From: Siphonodentalium dalli
Lineage: Eukaryota > Mollusca > Scaphopoda > Gadilida > Siphonodentaliidae
Assembly (NCBI GenBank): GCA_032622095.1
Contig: CP136066.1
Location: 156,759,152-156,823,151 of the forward strand
Length of the DNA stretch: 64,000 bases
Direction of reading: 5' to 3'
Of the stretch, positions 49,106-60,167 are shown in pieces. The notes under the pieces were generated by a model, which was given only the letters and a program-made list of their open reading frames with translations, made no database searches and was not told where the DNA came from. Positions within the stretch are counted from its first letter, which is position 1; every line of letters begins with the position of its first letter. The position numbers and the translations under genes are program-made.

Positions 49106-49293
49106 TAATGTTATGTTTGCACTCTACCAGCAAGGCCTCCACTGATAACGTTATGTTTGCACTCTACCAGCAAGGCCTCCACTGATAACGTTATGTTTGC
49201 ACTCTCCCGGCGGCAAGGCCTCCACTGATAACGTTATGTTTGCACTCTCCCAGCATGGCCACCACTGATAACGTTATGTTTGCTCTCTCCCGG
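49091..49293 (+). repeat. 40 bp minisatellite spanning the ATG2 stop codon
   Basis: Five units (49091, 49131, 49171, 49214 and 49254) of CAAGGCCTCCACTGATAACG + TTATGTTTGCACTCTACCAG. The first unit includes the stop TGA and the preceding QGLH codons. A CGG triplet separates units 3 and 4. The last unit is diverged (CATGGCCACCACTG). Confidence 0.95.
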
Positions 49294-49309
49294 CAATTTT
49301 TATACGCCC

Positions 49310-49830
49310 TTTCAGCTGGCCCTTTTGGAAAAAAGGTCATATTATGTAATCAGTCTGACTGTCTGTCCATCCATCCATCTGTTGGAGCGTTTATACAGTT
49401 GAGTCTTAGGTGGTCAGGGGGAGCCTGAGACAAAAGAAAGTTTGACATAATCAACCACCTAATGTCAAAATACCTCCTAATGCCCGTTATTTCGTACAAT
49501 ATGGAGTTAAATTGTAATCTTTAAGTGGTCAAAAATAACGAAAGAAAGACCACTTAACGACCAAATGTATGGGTGTGCATCCTTCAATTAACATTTTCGG
49601 TTTTGGACCGATAACTCCAGTTTGGATTATTTGATCTGAACCAAAGTTGGATGTGTATTTCCCAGCTAAAAATACAGACCAAGTTCGAATATGGGTTTCA
49701 TCTAATTATTTTTACAGAGTTGCAGCCTTTTTTCGACTTAGAATTTGACCGATTTCATAACATTTCGGTTTCCGACCGATAACTCCTGTTTGGATTATTG
49801 GATTCATTTCTCATAGCTGTGAGAGTGCAA
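49310..49830. repeat. Tandem-repeat element F6 (copy 4)
   Basis: GGCCCTTTTGGAAAAAAGGT start, TCTGTCCATCCATCC, the GACCACCTAATGTCAAAATA module as at 18225, then two F6 monomers with TTCGGTTTTGGACCGATAAC and GGATTATTTGATCTGAA or TTGGATTC. It follows directly after the ATG2 3' minisatellite. I could not find a convincing poly(A) signal before it. Confidence 0.6.
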
Positions 49831-49853
49831 GCAATTGCTATATACTCTTCAAT

Positions 49854-50140
49854 TTAACACTTTCATGATGGGAGCTGCGCTGATACAGCAATAAAGATCC
49901 TGTGCCAGTGCATTATCCCATAGGGAGCCTCGGATATAAAAGAGAATGCACTGGCTTACAAGGTCAAGGTAAAATTGTTAGGCCAATGTATTCTCTTATA
50001 AATGAGAGGCTTCCTATGGGAGACTCGCATACATAAGAGAATGCACTGGCACAGGATTTGTTATGCTCTTTGCATTTATAAGAGAATGCATTGGCAGAGT
50101 TTTTGCAAAATTGAAGAAGCTCCAGTCATTAAAGGGTTAA
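49854..50140. mobile_element. F1 double-hairpin MITE (copy 9)
   Basis: TTAACACTTTCATGATGGGA to CAGTCATTAAAGGGTTAA with two hairpins and an extra partial arm (GCATTTATAAGAGAATGCAT). Confidence 0.75.
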
Positions 50141-50314
50141 GTTGAGTCACCTCTTTCTCATATACTTCTTGATATTCATCTATTAGTTCTTTGAAATAAA
50201 AAAAAACCAAACCAGGTTTCCTTGAAAGCCTGGAATACTATTGAATATGTCAAATCACCAGGCCTGTAATGTGACATGGGAGCATGAACGGCCTTGGATT
50301 TCAGAATACTTCGC

Positions 50315-50553
50315 TTAACCCTTCCATGACTGGAGCTTCTTGAAATTTGGCGAAAACCCTGTGCCAATGCATTCTCTTATATATGTGAGTCTCCCATAGG
50401 GAGCCTCGCATATATGAGAATAAATTGGCTTAACAATGTTTACCTTGACCTTGTAAGCCAGTGCATTCTCTTATATATCCAAGACTTGCGTATATAAAAG
50501 AATGCACTGGCACAGGATCTTTAATGCTGCAGCTCCCATCATGAAAGGGTTAA
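50315..50553. mobile_element. F1 double-hairpin MITE (copy 10, reverse)
   Basis: TTAACCCTTCCATGACTGGA to CATCATGAAAGGGTTAA, two hairpins, TTAA on both sides. Confidence 0.75.
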
Positions 50554-50809
50554 TGTGTAATCCATTCCGGTCCAATTTTACCACAATTAGAGTTATTTGA
50601 CTTGATTTGATAAAAATTTTAAAATTTGAGGTTCTTGAACAAAATTAAATTTCCAAATATAGTATTAAGTGGCCTTAAATTTCAGAATAGAGCACATTGG
50701 AAACCTTTCAATATCACACCTACAATTTGAACCTATTACTCTCACATTCACCATAAAGTGTGATTATAGTCTGACCTCAACTTATGATCCCAGACAACAC
50801 AAATTCATT

Positions 50810-51070
50810 TTAACCCTTTCATGACATGACTCATGTGAGCTGCGCATTAAAGATCCTGTGCCATTGCATTCTCATATATATATGTGAGGCTCCCTATGGG
50901 AGACTTGCATATATAAGAGAATGCAACGGCTTACACGGTCAAGGTAAATATTGGTAGGCCAATGTATTCTCTTATATATGTGAGGCTTCCTATGGGAGAC
51001 TTGCATATATGAGAATGCATTGACAGAGTTTTAGCAAAATTTCAGGAATCTCCAGTCATGGAAGGGTTAA
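50810..51070. mobile_element. F1 double-hairpin MITE (copy 11)
   Basis: TTAACCCTTTCATGACATGA to CAGTCATGGAAGGGTTAA, two hairpins and the usual GGTCAAGGTAAATATTGGTA linker. Confidence 0.75.
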
Positions 51071-51084
51071 ATCACTTTTTAAAC

Positions 51085-51535
51085 AGACATGGCTCATTCG
51101 AGCTTCTAAATTCTGTCTATGTAATTTGGATGGAGGTAAAATATAAGTTGACAAAGCCACAAAATATTGATATACCGCTCATATGCTCTGAAAAATACTT
51201 TCCATGGTCACAGCCATTTTCCAGCTATTTTAAAATATTTTGCACATAGGTGAAACAAACGCTCTTTATTCTACCATATCGGGAATAGACTAACCCGGAA
51301 TGCTCTTATCTGTTCCACGCTGTGCAAATAGCTCTTTTTTGTTTGGAACACAAACATCGTGTTAAAAGTTGTATTTTTTATGACTTCAATGCGTCTTTCT
51401 GAGACATATATTTCTTGCTGAATGGTAGTTCCAAGTATTTATCAACCTATCACGACACCGGGAAAAATTCAAAAGCGAATATTATTAGGTGTATTTTGGC
51501 TCTCAAACCGCCATGTGGCTTTAATGCCCACTGCC
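51085..51535. repeat. Dispersed repeat F8 (copy 2)
   Basis: Same orientation and order of shared blocks as 11958-12412. It has no conserved reading frame. Confidence 0.65.
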
Positions 51536-52865
51536 CATTTAAAAGCCCTCATTCCACTGACAGAGTCCAAGTCCGTTACGATCATCGTGAAAGATATAAT
51601 ACCTAAAAAACACAGGAATATGTCAGTTGGGTTTAATATCAGTTGCCTGTGGCCATGATTATTACCCAAACAAATGTCCACAAAGTTAGTTGATAATCTC
51701 TGTATGATTTACTTCACCCAATAAAGTATCATTGACACATTTTTTAATGAGTTTGCAGACGTAGTTTATCATGATGGTTGTGTATTTAATAAGAAATTTG
51801 AATCATGAAACGGGTATGTTTGAGCTATTATTTCTTACCGATTATATTTTTTCCCGATATAAACTGCAAATAAAAAGGTTGCACTTATTCTCTAAGGCCA
51901 CAAAAAATAAGTTTAATGTTTCTCAGACAATTTTATTTTCAAAAGATTTATTGTTCAATCTCTGTACTGTTGTTGTGCTATTTGAATTTTCGAATTGGAT
52001 TATTAAATGAAAACAACCAACAGATTTCTTGATCTTTTGGTCCAAGTGCTGATTGTACCTGATTGATCTCACTTACCGCCGGTTCTCGTTTTACCGTCGT
52101 GCTACGACTAACTCGTGCAATAACGTTAACCAGTTCACACACTTGTGTCGATCTATCTATTTATTTTTATGTCTCAAAAACTGACTATCCCAAGAGAGAA
52201 ACCAATAACTATCATTGCAGGTCTCTGGGCACTCTGCTAGGATATGGTAATTTAACCCTTTCTACCTTACTCGTATTTAAATTCGTGCAGTACTATTTTT
52301 GGCTCAGTTTTGAATTCGCGCACTTTAAATTCGTGCACCTAGCTGCGCGAATTTAAAACTGACAAAAATATTTTCATAATATTTCCGTGATATTTTCGTA
52401 TATCTTGGTGCTGATGACAGTTTCTGTTCTTTGTTATTGCTGGAGATAGTATATGTATATATTAAAAACCATCGCGGCGGATTTACATTGTGCAGACAAT
52501 AAATACATCATAATTTTGTGGCGAACGTCTATGTTACCATGATTTGTCGCTTGGCATTGTGAGCAATGGTCTTGATAACGGTTGGCCGAATGTAAATATA
52601 TGCATCCATATATTGCGTAATTTTCCATTCAACCGTTCATAATATTTGTAAACTCAGCAACATAGCCCTCTTGTTTTACCTAAGCACTGTCATTTAGATT
52701 AAACAAACTTGGGAGTCGTACTATTTTTCGCTCAGTTTTAAAATCGCGTCCTGATGGGTGCGCGAATAATAGTACTGCGCGATGTTAAATACGTGTAAGG
52801 TATACTAAATATATATATTTATATTTTGTTTGGCCTAATATTGTCGTATTTATCATTAATCAATG
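51536..52865. other. Intergenic DNA, no gene recognised
   Basis: AT-rich. Two short related stretches contain ATTCGTGCAGTACTATTTTT-GGCTCAGTTTT (52280) and GTACTATTTTTCGCTCAGTT (52715) with GCGCGAAT palindromes, perhaps remnants of one element. No exon or RNA gene is seen. Confidence 0.45.
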
Positions 52866-53161
52866 TACAGTAATGCCCTAAGTAATCAACTCCTTAACCA
52901 CAGCAGAATTATGGGTAACTTTTCAGGATTTAGTCTGAAATATGGCTTGTTGCCATTCATTGGAAAGCTCCCATAATTCTGCTGTGGCAAGCCTTAAGAT
53001 TCGACGAGAATCACCGAATCGATTCTCATCAATGATTCTCGCGAAACTTTTCAATTTTCAGTGCTTTATGACTAACTTGATTCAGCATTTGATTTTCGCA
53101 AAATTAAATGTATTTTGAGCCCTGTGTGGTTAAGGAGTCAATTATTTAAGGCATTACTGTA
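52866..53161. mobile_element. F4 MITE with a deleted loop and an inserted segment
   Basis: TACAGTAATGCCCTAAGTAA left end and ATTATTTAAGGCATTACTGTA right end are intact. The normal loop and part of the right arm are missing, and an unrelated stretch (about 52988-53126, CAAGCCTTAAGATTCGACGA to TTTTGAGCCCTGTG) sits after GCTGTGG. Confidence 0.65.
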
Positions 53162-53494
53162 GGTATCTGAGAAACAGAGTTTTTATATTTTGTTTGGCCT
53201 AATATTGTCATATTTATCATTAATAAATGTAGTACCAGAATCTGATATGTCTGTGATTGTGAATAAAGACAAATTGTGATTTGCTTTTAGCAAATATTAG
53301 GGCTTTCATAAATGATACATGTTATGCGTTTGTAATTTTGTGCAGATTTACCACATTACTTTTCGTTTTAATGTTTCTGTAAGATGAACGATAAATTTAA
53401 AGGCACATGTAATGTTTGCGCTCCAGATTTTCAAGATTTGATGATTATAAAATGAAGGGGATATCTGAATTTGCATTTTATTTTCTCTGACAGA

Positions 53495-53915
53495 CAAGCC
53501 TGAATTTAGTGTGTCTGACATTTGCATAATGAGGTCCCCAGAGGGTGAATTTAGTGACGCTATCCCTTCACAGCAGGCTAGCATCACCCAATTAACCCTC
53601 TGGGGACCTCATTCTGCTTAGGCCTCATCTTCTGGGAAGAATCTATAGTCTCAAATTAACTTTGAGTTTAGTTACTTTTTCCCTTCTGTTCACTTTATAT
53701 ATCCCCTAATTTACAGAAGATAATTGCACATCATCAGCTTCAACTGGGTAACTTCAATATGTTCCTAGGTCTCCCATAGCAGTTGAGGCCTAAGCAGAAT
53801 GAGATCCCCAGATGGTGAATTTGGTGATGCTAGCCCACTATGCAGAATGGCATCACTAATTTCACCCTCTGGGGACCTCATTCTGAAAATGTCAGACACA
53901 CTAAATTCAGACTTG
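53495..53915. mobile_element. Twin-hairpin MITE F3 (copy), complete
   Basis: ACAAGCCTGAATTTAGTGTG and complement at the ends, first hairpin CCCCAGAGGGTGAATTTAGT, centre CATCAGCTTCAACTGGG, second hairpin CCCCAGATGGTGAATTTGG. Confidence 0.75.
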
Positions 53916-53969
53916 CTGACAAATAATGGACTTTTTCTGAATGATTTTGATTGTCCTTTCCATTATATG

Positions 53970-54184
53970 TAGTAATGCCCTAAATAATCGACTCCTTAAC
54001 CACAGCAGAATTATGGGTAATTTTTCAGGATTTAGTCGGAAATATGGCTTGTTACCATTCATCGGAAAGCTCTCAGTGAGAGATTTCTGATGAATGGCAA
54101 CAATCCATATTTCCAACTAAATCCTGAAAAATTACCCATAATTCTGCTGTGGTTAAGGAGTCGATTATTTAGGGCATTACTGTA
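53970..54184. mobile_element. F4 long-TIR MITE (copy), complete
   Basis: A near-perfect palindrome from AGTAATGCCCTAAATAATCG to its complement, with a central loop at GGAAAGCTCTCAGTGAGAG. Confidence 0.8.
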
Positions 54185-54464
54185 CCAAGTGAAAACTCTC
54201 ATTCAAAATCAATCATAAAAATTAATTGATTTCCTGTCAAAAGAAAGTGCAACTTAAGATTTTCTTTTTCTTTTATGTAAATCGACTCTCATTTCTGCCT
54301 AATTTCCATAGTTAACACCACCACTGTCAATGGGTATATATTGTATATATACTTCTAGTTAATATCTCAATATCCTTTATGTAATATGTAATGTATTTAC
54401 TTGGATGAGAGAATAAAGCATACGGTTCTGTTGATAGCAAGGACTGAATTTTGGCATATTGTGT

Positions 54465-54666
54465 GACCTTGTAAGCCAGTGCATTCTCTTATATATGCGA
54501 GGGAGACTCGAATATATAAGAGAATACACTGGCGCAGGATCTTTAAATGGGGTGAAGGAGAAGAACACTCGATCTTTACGACCATCCTGGGCACTTGACG
54601 CCCAACTACTCTCTCTATAGGATCTCTAATGCTGCACCATCACCGCTCCTGTCATGAAAAGGTTAA
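54465..54666. mobile_element. F1 MITE, left-truncated, with an internal insertion
   Basis: GACCTTGTAAGCCAGTGCAT, a shortened hairpin, GGCGCAGGATCTTTAAATGG. About 70 unrelated bases follow (54550-54620), then GGATCTCTAATGCTGCACCA and CATGAAAAGGTTAA. Confidence 0.6.
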
Positions 54667-55311
54667 TAGAGCGGTATAGATCAATAACGTCAAATGAAAG
54701 GTGCTGTTAGCTACCTACACTCAACTGATTTACTCCTTCACCAGACATTTTCATATACTGATAAATATGATCCATATTTATTGATCTGTGATAATGTTTG
54801 GCGATCGTATAACTGTTGTAGCTGATATTGCCTGATGTTGGAAGTTGGAAGTTTTCGAATAAAACCTGTTTATTATCACACTGTATTGGATAATTTTGAT
54901 CTGGTCTGTACTGCCAGTCTATTATAATTCAATAGAAGGGGAATAACTCTATCTTAGTTGTGAATTATGATGCATTCTGGGGTAAATATCGGGGGGGGGG
55001 GGGGGGCAACTCTTGGTGTGAATCTGAAAATCTCTGTCACTTGGTGGATACTCCTAGGCCACAGCTGTTCCATATTCCGGTACAATATATATATTTTGGG
55101 TTCCTATTCCAAATGGTAGATGTTAAGGAGTATGTTGTACACTGTATATAATGTGATCTGGGCATTCAAATATTAACAGGGCCTTCAACTAGGTGCTCCA
55201 TTGATGCATATTGATGCTTTTCAACTCCCCAATAATAAAGAATGTTAATAAAATGTCAGAACACTACATGAGCCTTTAACAAGCTAATCTCCAAAAGAGA
55301 TGGAAATGTGT
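54667..55311. other. Intergenic DNA with a G tract
   Basis: No gene recognised. A run of about 16 G at 54991-55006 follows ATGATGCATTCTGGGGTAAATATC. Confidence 0.45.
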
Positions 55312-55895
55312 GGTCTAGTTTACCAAGTCTTCTCGGTCCAGAACAGCTTGGGATATCAGTTGGGTTGATGCTGTTTTGTACCGAGTCCCCTCCTGTTGCT
55401 CTTCTATAACTGACTTTCATTCAAAAGACGATGTACATGTACCTGTGGAGCCCGGGCTTTCACGTGAACCCCTGAATGTGATTAATCATCTCACATCTTC
55501 AAAATTATATATCATTTACTGTGATAGAAAAAGGTAAAGTGATGATACAATCATTTAATGTATTGTTTACATGCATTTTCTGATAGCATGACAAATCAAA
55601 ATTCTCTGGAAAACAGTGCTTTGTTTACTTATTATAAATCTCTTTACTTTGACATTCCACAGACCTCTGGTATACACATGTTTGATATAATCATGCTTGG
55701 AAAAGGCTGATCTCATGTTCATATACGCAAAGCTTCCATTTGACCTAATTCGAAGACATACAAGCAAGATAACTCCCGCCCATGATATGTGTGTAAAGTC
55801 CATTATAGAAGAGTAACAGGAGAGGACTCAGTCCAAAATATCATCAACCCAACCGATGTCCCAGGCTGTTGTGGACCGAGAAGACATAGTCTAGC
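55312..55895. mobile_element. Element with about 95 bp terminal inverted repeats
   Basis: Left arm CAAGTCTTCTCGGTCCAGAA...GATATCAGTTGGGTTGATG...GAGTCCCCTCCTGTTGCTCT-TCTATAA. Right arm is its inverted copy with about 15 percent divergence (AGAGTAACAGGAGAGGACTC ... GGACCGAGAAGACATAG). The 390 bp between have no recognised frame. Its superfamily is unknown. Confidence 0.65.
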
Positions 55896-56189
55896 GTTGT
55901 ACATAATCGTATAAAATACATGTAAATATTAAAGTATAAATTAGCATTTTATCTTCATAGCATCATCCATTATGATCAGAGTATATACACAATATTGTCT
56001 GAATGAATTTTATACATCATATCTTGTCTCTTTTTTATCTTTCCCGATCTCTCATGGTAACCAAAACTTAGAAGCCATATGTTTCATAAACATTTTATGT
56101 AGTGAAGAGTTGATCATGAAAAAGCACCACCAACCGATTTCTGATTGTTTGAGTATTGGTGCAGTCACTGAAATCTCTATTATATAAGC

Positions 56190-56611
56190 CAGGCCTCATA
56201 ATATGGTGCGGGACATTTTCAGAATGCTGAAAGAGGCTGAATTTAGCACCATGGGCTAGCATCACTAAATTCACCCTCTAGGGATCTCATTCTGCTAAGG
56301 CCACATCTTTATTATAAAAAATTAACAAGTTTTTTAGTTTCTTTAGAAGATTCTTTTTCTTTTTTAGTTTAGTTTCTCTACATCCCCATATTGGCATCGA
56401 CACAATGCATAATTGAGGTGCTCAATGGGTGCACATCATCATCTTCACCATCTGGGAACTTAAATCTATCTATGTCTCCAATAGATATGTTGAATGAGGT
56501 ATGAAGAGGGAGAATTTGGTGATGCTAGCCTGCTGTGCATGGTAGCTTCACTAAATTCTCCCTCTGGGGACCTCAATCTGCAAATGTTCTGCACCAAATA
56601 TTGAGACCTTC
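56190..56611. mobile_element. Twin-hairpin MITE F3 (copy)
   Basis: CCAGGCCTCATAATATGGTG left end, a degraded first hairpin, centre GGGTGCACATCATCATCTTC, second hairpin GGGAGAATTTGGTGATGCTA / ATTCTCCCTCTGGGGACC. Confidence 0.6.
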
Positions 56612-56754
56612 TGTAAGCTCAATCACTCAATTCCACATCTAGTTTATAAGTAGAGTATTTATCTTAGTTTGATCTCGACACTGGACCCAGCGAGTACCTG
56701 GACTGGCTCACTCTGGGTATTCTACCTGGCCAGTAAATAAACTGTGAACAGTAC

Positions 56755-57020
56755 TCAAAACATGATGCTGGACATTTTGTAGAATGAGGTCCCACAGAGG
56801 ATGAGTTTTGTGAAGCTAGTGGGCTGGAATCACCAAATTCATCCTTGGGGGACCTCATTCTGCATGGCCTCATCTGCTATGGGAGACCTAGACATAGATT
56901 TAAGTTCCCAGATGGTGAAGATGGTGATGTGCACCCATTGGGCACCTCGATTATGTATTGTGTTGTCTGCCAATGATCTTTAATGCTGCACCAGCGCAGC
57001 TTCCGTCATGAAAGGGATAA
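56755..57020. mobile_element. Second F3/F1 chimeric MITE
   Basis: F3 left part (GATGCTGGACATTTTGTAGA, one hairpin, GATGGTGATGTGCACCCATT) runs into the F1 terminus (GATCTTTAATGCTGCACCAG...TCATGAAAGGGATAA) near 56972. Same arrangement as 15835-16072. Confidence 0.6.
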
Positions 57021-57600
57021 ACAATGAATAGGCTACTGACAATCTTAAATTTTAGTAAAAACGTCAAAAATCAATAGCACATCCATGTAGTGCTCCATTG
57101 TAGAGTCAACCGTCTCGGAGATAAACGCCACGAAAAAGATAGGGGTGCAGCTCTCAGCCAATCAGCTGGCAAGAAAGTTAGGTGCGATACAATATTAATC
57201 ATTAATGCATCCAACATTAACTTTTACACACTCCTACTTATACTTCAACCCAAATATGTTTACACTGTGACGTCTGATTCTACATGTCTGACAATCAGAC
57301 AACTCTAGTCGACTGCAAATATACTGCAGGATATAATGGCTATGTCAATAAACTTATTGCCCAGTCAATTAGTTCTTGTTTGGATATTACTCATCAATAC
57401 GCTGCTAGAAATAACACATGGTAAATATTTATGCTGCTTCCACAGCATCACAGATCTATTGTTTATATGAACAAATATGCAGTTAAATCTATTTTAACTC
57501 TGAAAAACCTTTATTCAGATTCATCAGGATATTTAGAAGCGACAATTCCGTTGTCAAAATCATTTGTAATTCACTAAATGTAAATGTATATAGAAACTAT

Positions 57601-58056
57601 TTAACCCTTTCTATAGTAATGTCCTAAATAATCTACCCCTAAACCACAGCAGAATTATGGGAAATTTTTCAGAATTTAGTCGGAAATATGGCTTGTTACT
57701 GTTCATCGGAAAGCTCTCACCGAGAGCTTTCCGATGAATGGCAACAAGCCAAATTTCCGACTAAATCCTGAAAAATTTCCCTTAATTCTGCTGTGGTTAA
57801 AGGGTCATATACTTCGGGCATTACTGTATATTAAATACTCATTGACGAGGAGTTTCCTCAGGAAATGTTCAGATAATAAGTCATTTGTTGAACTTATTAT
57901 CTAAACATTTCCCTCCAATAAATATGAATTCTTCTGCACTTGTATTATCTTTCCACCTGTCTGTCGTTTGCTTTTATTATCCAAATGAATAATAGACCAT
58001 TCCAGTATATACTTTTATAACTGAATGGGAGAATCCATTTAGTATAGAAGGGTTAA
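57601..58056. mobile_element. F2 MITE interrupted by an F4 MITE
   Basis: F2 left end TTAACCCTTTCTATA at 57601 continues after the F4 copy (57614-57829) as TATTAAATACTCATTGACGA and ends TTAGTATAGAAGGGTTAA. The F4 copy is a complete palindrome inserted at a TA. Confidence 0.8.
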
Positions 58057-58984
58057 AGGGCATGCCCAGTTTGAATGGATGAAGTTGTTACATTGTATTG
58101 GAGATAACTGGAAACCGTTTTAACAGACAAATAAACCTGGTAAGCTGAAGTGCGGCTGTACTGATGGATGTTTCCATGACAATGCAACAACAATATGTGT
58201 ATTTAACACAGGGGCTTGTTTGCCTTCACGTTTATTAAGATTTGTTAAGATTCGACGAATACATGGCACAGATTACCAACAAATTGTTTTGCCAGCTCAT
58301 TGGACCACTGGCGCCAATCTTATCCGGGGACAATGACTGAAGCAGTGAAACTGTCTATTTTACACAAACTTTAACATGTCACCAGTGTGGTGACTAGCAT
58401 CATCAAAACTTTAAATGGCCTTTGGTGAGACAAGAAAGGTATTTAGTCTACACCCCCCCCCCCCCCCCAGCACCACTGTCAACAAGTGAAAGTACAACTG
58501 ACATCTGCCTGAATTCATGGATGTGGTGTCTGAAGGGGAGCCTTACCCTCCAACACCCCCCCCACATCAGTTGGAAATTTCATGCCTGACACAAAATCAG
58601 ACCAAATATAAGTTGAACACTTTCTTGGTAAATTTTAGGACTAAAAAGTTAAAATTTAGGACTAAAATTTTTGTAAAATTGGTAAAAAATTAGGACTAAA
58701 AAGGCCATCAGTTGGAAATCTCAAGCTTTGGAAGGTGTTAGTTTGGACATTTTCATCAGTTGAAAATTGGAAAATATGAACTCACCGGGTTTCAAATTGA
58801 ATTTCCTGGATTCCCGCACTATCATCCCATTTATGCACAAAACTTTTAAAAATAAACCACTGTTGTATGTTGAGCGACTCAAATTAAATGTTATACATTG
58901 CAGACCCAGAAAAGCCAGCAGTGATCTTAACTATGATATATCTATTGTGATCAATATCAAATATAACCAGAACAAGCCTTGATA
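58057..58984. other. Intergenic DNA with C tracts
   Basis: No gene recognised. C runs at 58452-58469 and 58555-58563, and small tandem pieces of TTAGGACTAAAA near 58635-58700. Confidence 0.45.
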
Positions 58985-59409
58985 TCAAGCCTGAGTTTAG
59001 TGTGCCTGTCATTTTGCAGAATGAGGTCCCCAGAGGGTGAATTTAGTGATGCTATCCCGCATAGCGGGCTAGCATCACCAAATTCACCCTCTGGGGACCT
59101 CATTCTGCTTAGGTCTCATCTTCTCTGGAAAGTTTCTTTATTATCAAATTTCTATAGAAACTTCATCACATAGATTCTATTTAATTGTTAGTTGCGTAAT
59201 CGAGGTTCCCAATGGGTGTACATCACAATATTCACCATTTGGGAACTTCATTCTTAGTCTATGTCTCTCATAGCAAATGAGGCCATGCAGAATGAGGTTA
59301 CCAGAGGGTGAATTTGGTGATGCTACCCCGCTATGTGGGTTAGCGTCACTAAATGCACCCTCTGGGGACCTCATTTTGCAAATGACAGGCATACTAAACT
59401 CAGGCTTGC
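58985..59409. mobile_element. Twin-hairpin MITE F3, best-preserved copy
   Basis: The ends CAAGCCTGAGTTTAGTGTGC and complement match over more than 35 bases. Each half forms a hairpin with arm CCAGAGGGTGAATTTGGTGA or TAGTGATGC. It can serve as reference for the family. Confidence 0.8.
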
Positions 59410-59886
59410 TTGAGATCGGGCTAGTTGTCTTGGAAGTTACATATAATACATGTACATCAAACATGAGGTTAGTTCATCGAATTGAATGTCACTGATCTTC
59501 AGAATCGTGGCTGTATTTTAAGGCATAGAAATATGAGTCTATTCCTTTCTTCTTGAAGTCTTCCAATTATCCACTTGTGACTACGAAATACTAGTACAAA
59601 TTCAGGTAAGTGATAAATTACACGATTTGGGAACAAATATTTCCAGAAATCCTTTTTTAATTTATCCCTTTTAGTTTGAGTTCATGGCCACAGGTCCATG
59701 TGTAGTCCGCGAATAAAAAATAACTACATGGGTCCGTGTTAAACCTCAATAAGATGTTATGTGTCCATTGCTTCATTTGTGAATGATCAAAGTGATATTT
59801 TGTATTGAAATGCCATTTTACGATCGGAATGGCACATTCAGATGTCCTAGAGCGCAAGATCAAGCATGAAAATCATCCCAATATTC

Positions 59887-59974
59887 GCCCATGTCGGGAT
59901 TGTAACCCACGCTGACCTCATGTAGCCCAGACAGCGATGATGGTATCCACGACCTAACCACCTCGGCTACAGGG
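59887..59974 (-). mobile_element. tRNA-derived SINE head
   Basis: On the - strand: GTAGCCGAGGTGGTTAGGTC (A-box-like), then about 35 nt, then GCGTGGGTTACAATCCCGAC (B-box-like GGGTTACAATCCC). The spacing fits an RNA polymerase III internal promoter of a tRNA-derived SINE. No intact acceptor stem is seen, so it is not a functional tRNA gene. Confidence 0.6.
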
Positions 59975-60167
59975 ACATTGATTCATTTAAAAGGAAGCTT
60001 TTTCACCCAGAGGTAAGCTGTGTATCAGCTGTGTACATCGGTTTAAAGTGTGACACAGAACAGATCCACCATTACAAGCACAGCACAATGCACTTCCTCT
60101 GAAAGTGCATGGATTGGACAATGATGTGTTGTATATGCGGATATCCTTGTGATGACCACTCACTTTT

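Noticed and set aside
49105-49900. Poly(A) signal for ATG2
   Set aside because: The AATAAA near 49892 lies in the F1 terminus (CAGCAATAAAGATCC), which recurs in other F1 copies. Nothing convincing lies closer to the stop.
59887-59974. tRNA gene on the - strand
   Set aside because: A and B boxes are present but the acceptor stem and a proper anticodon stem are not. A SINE head fits better.
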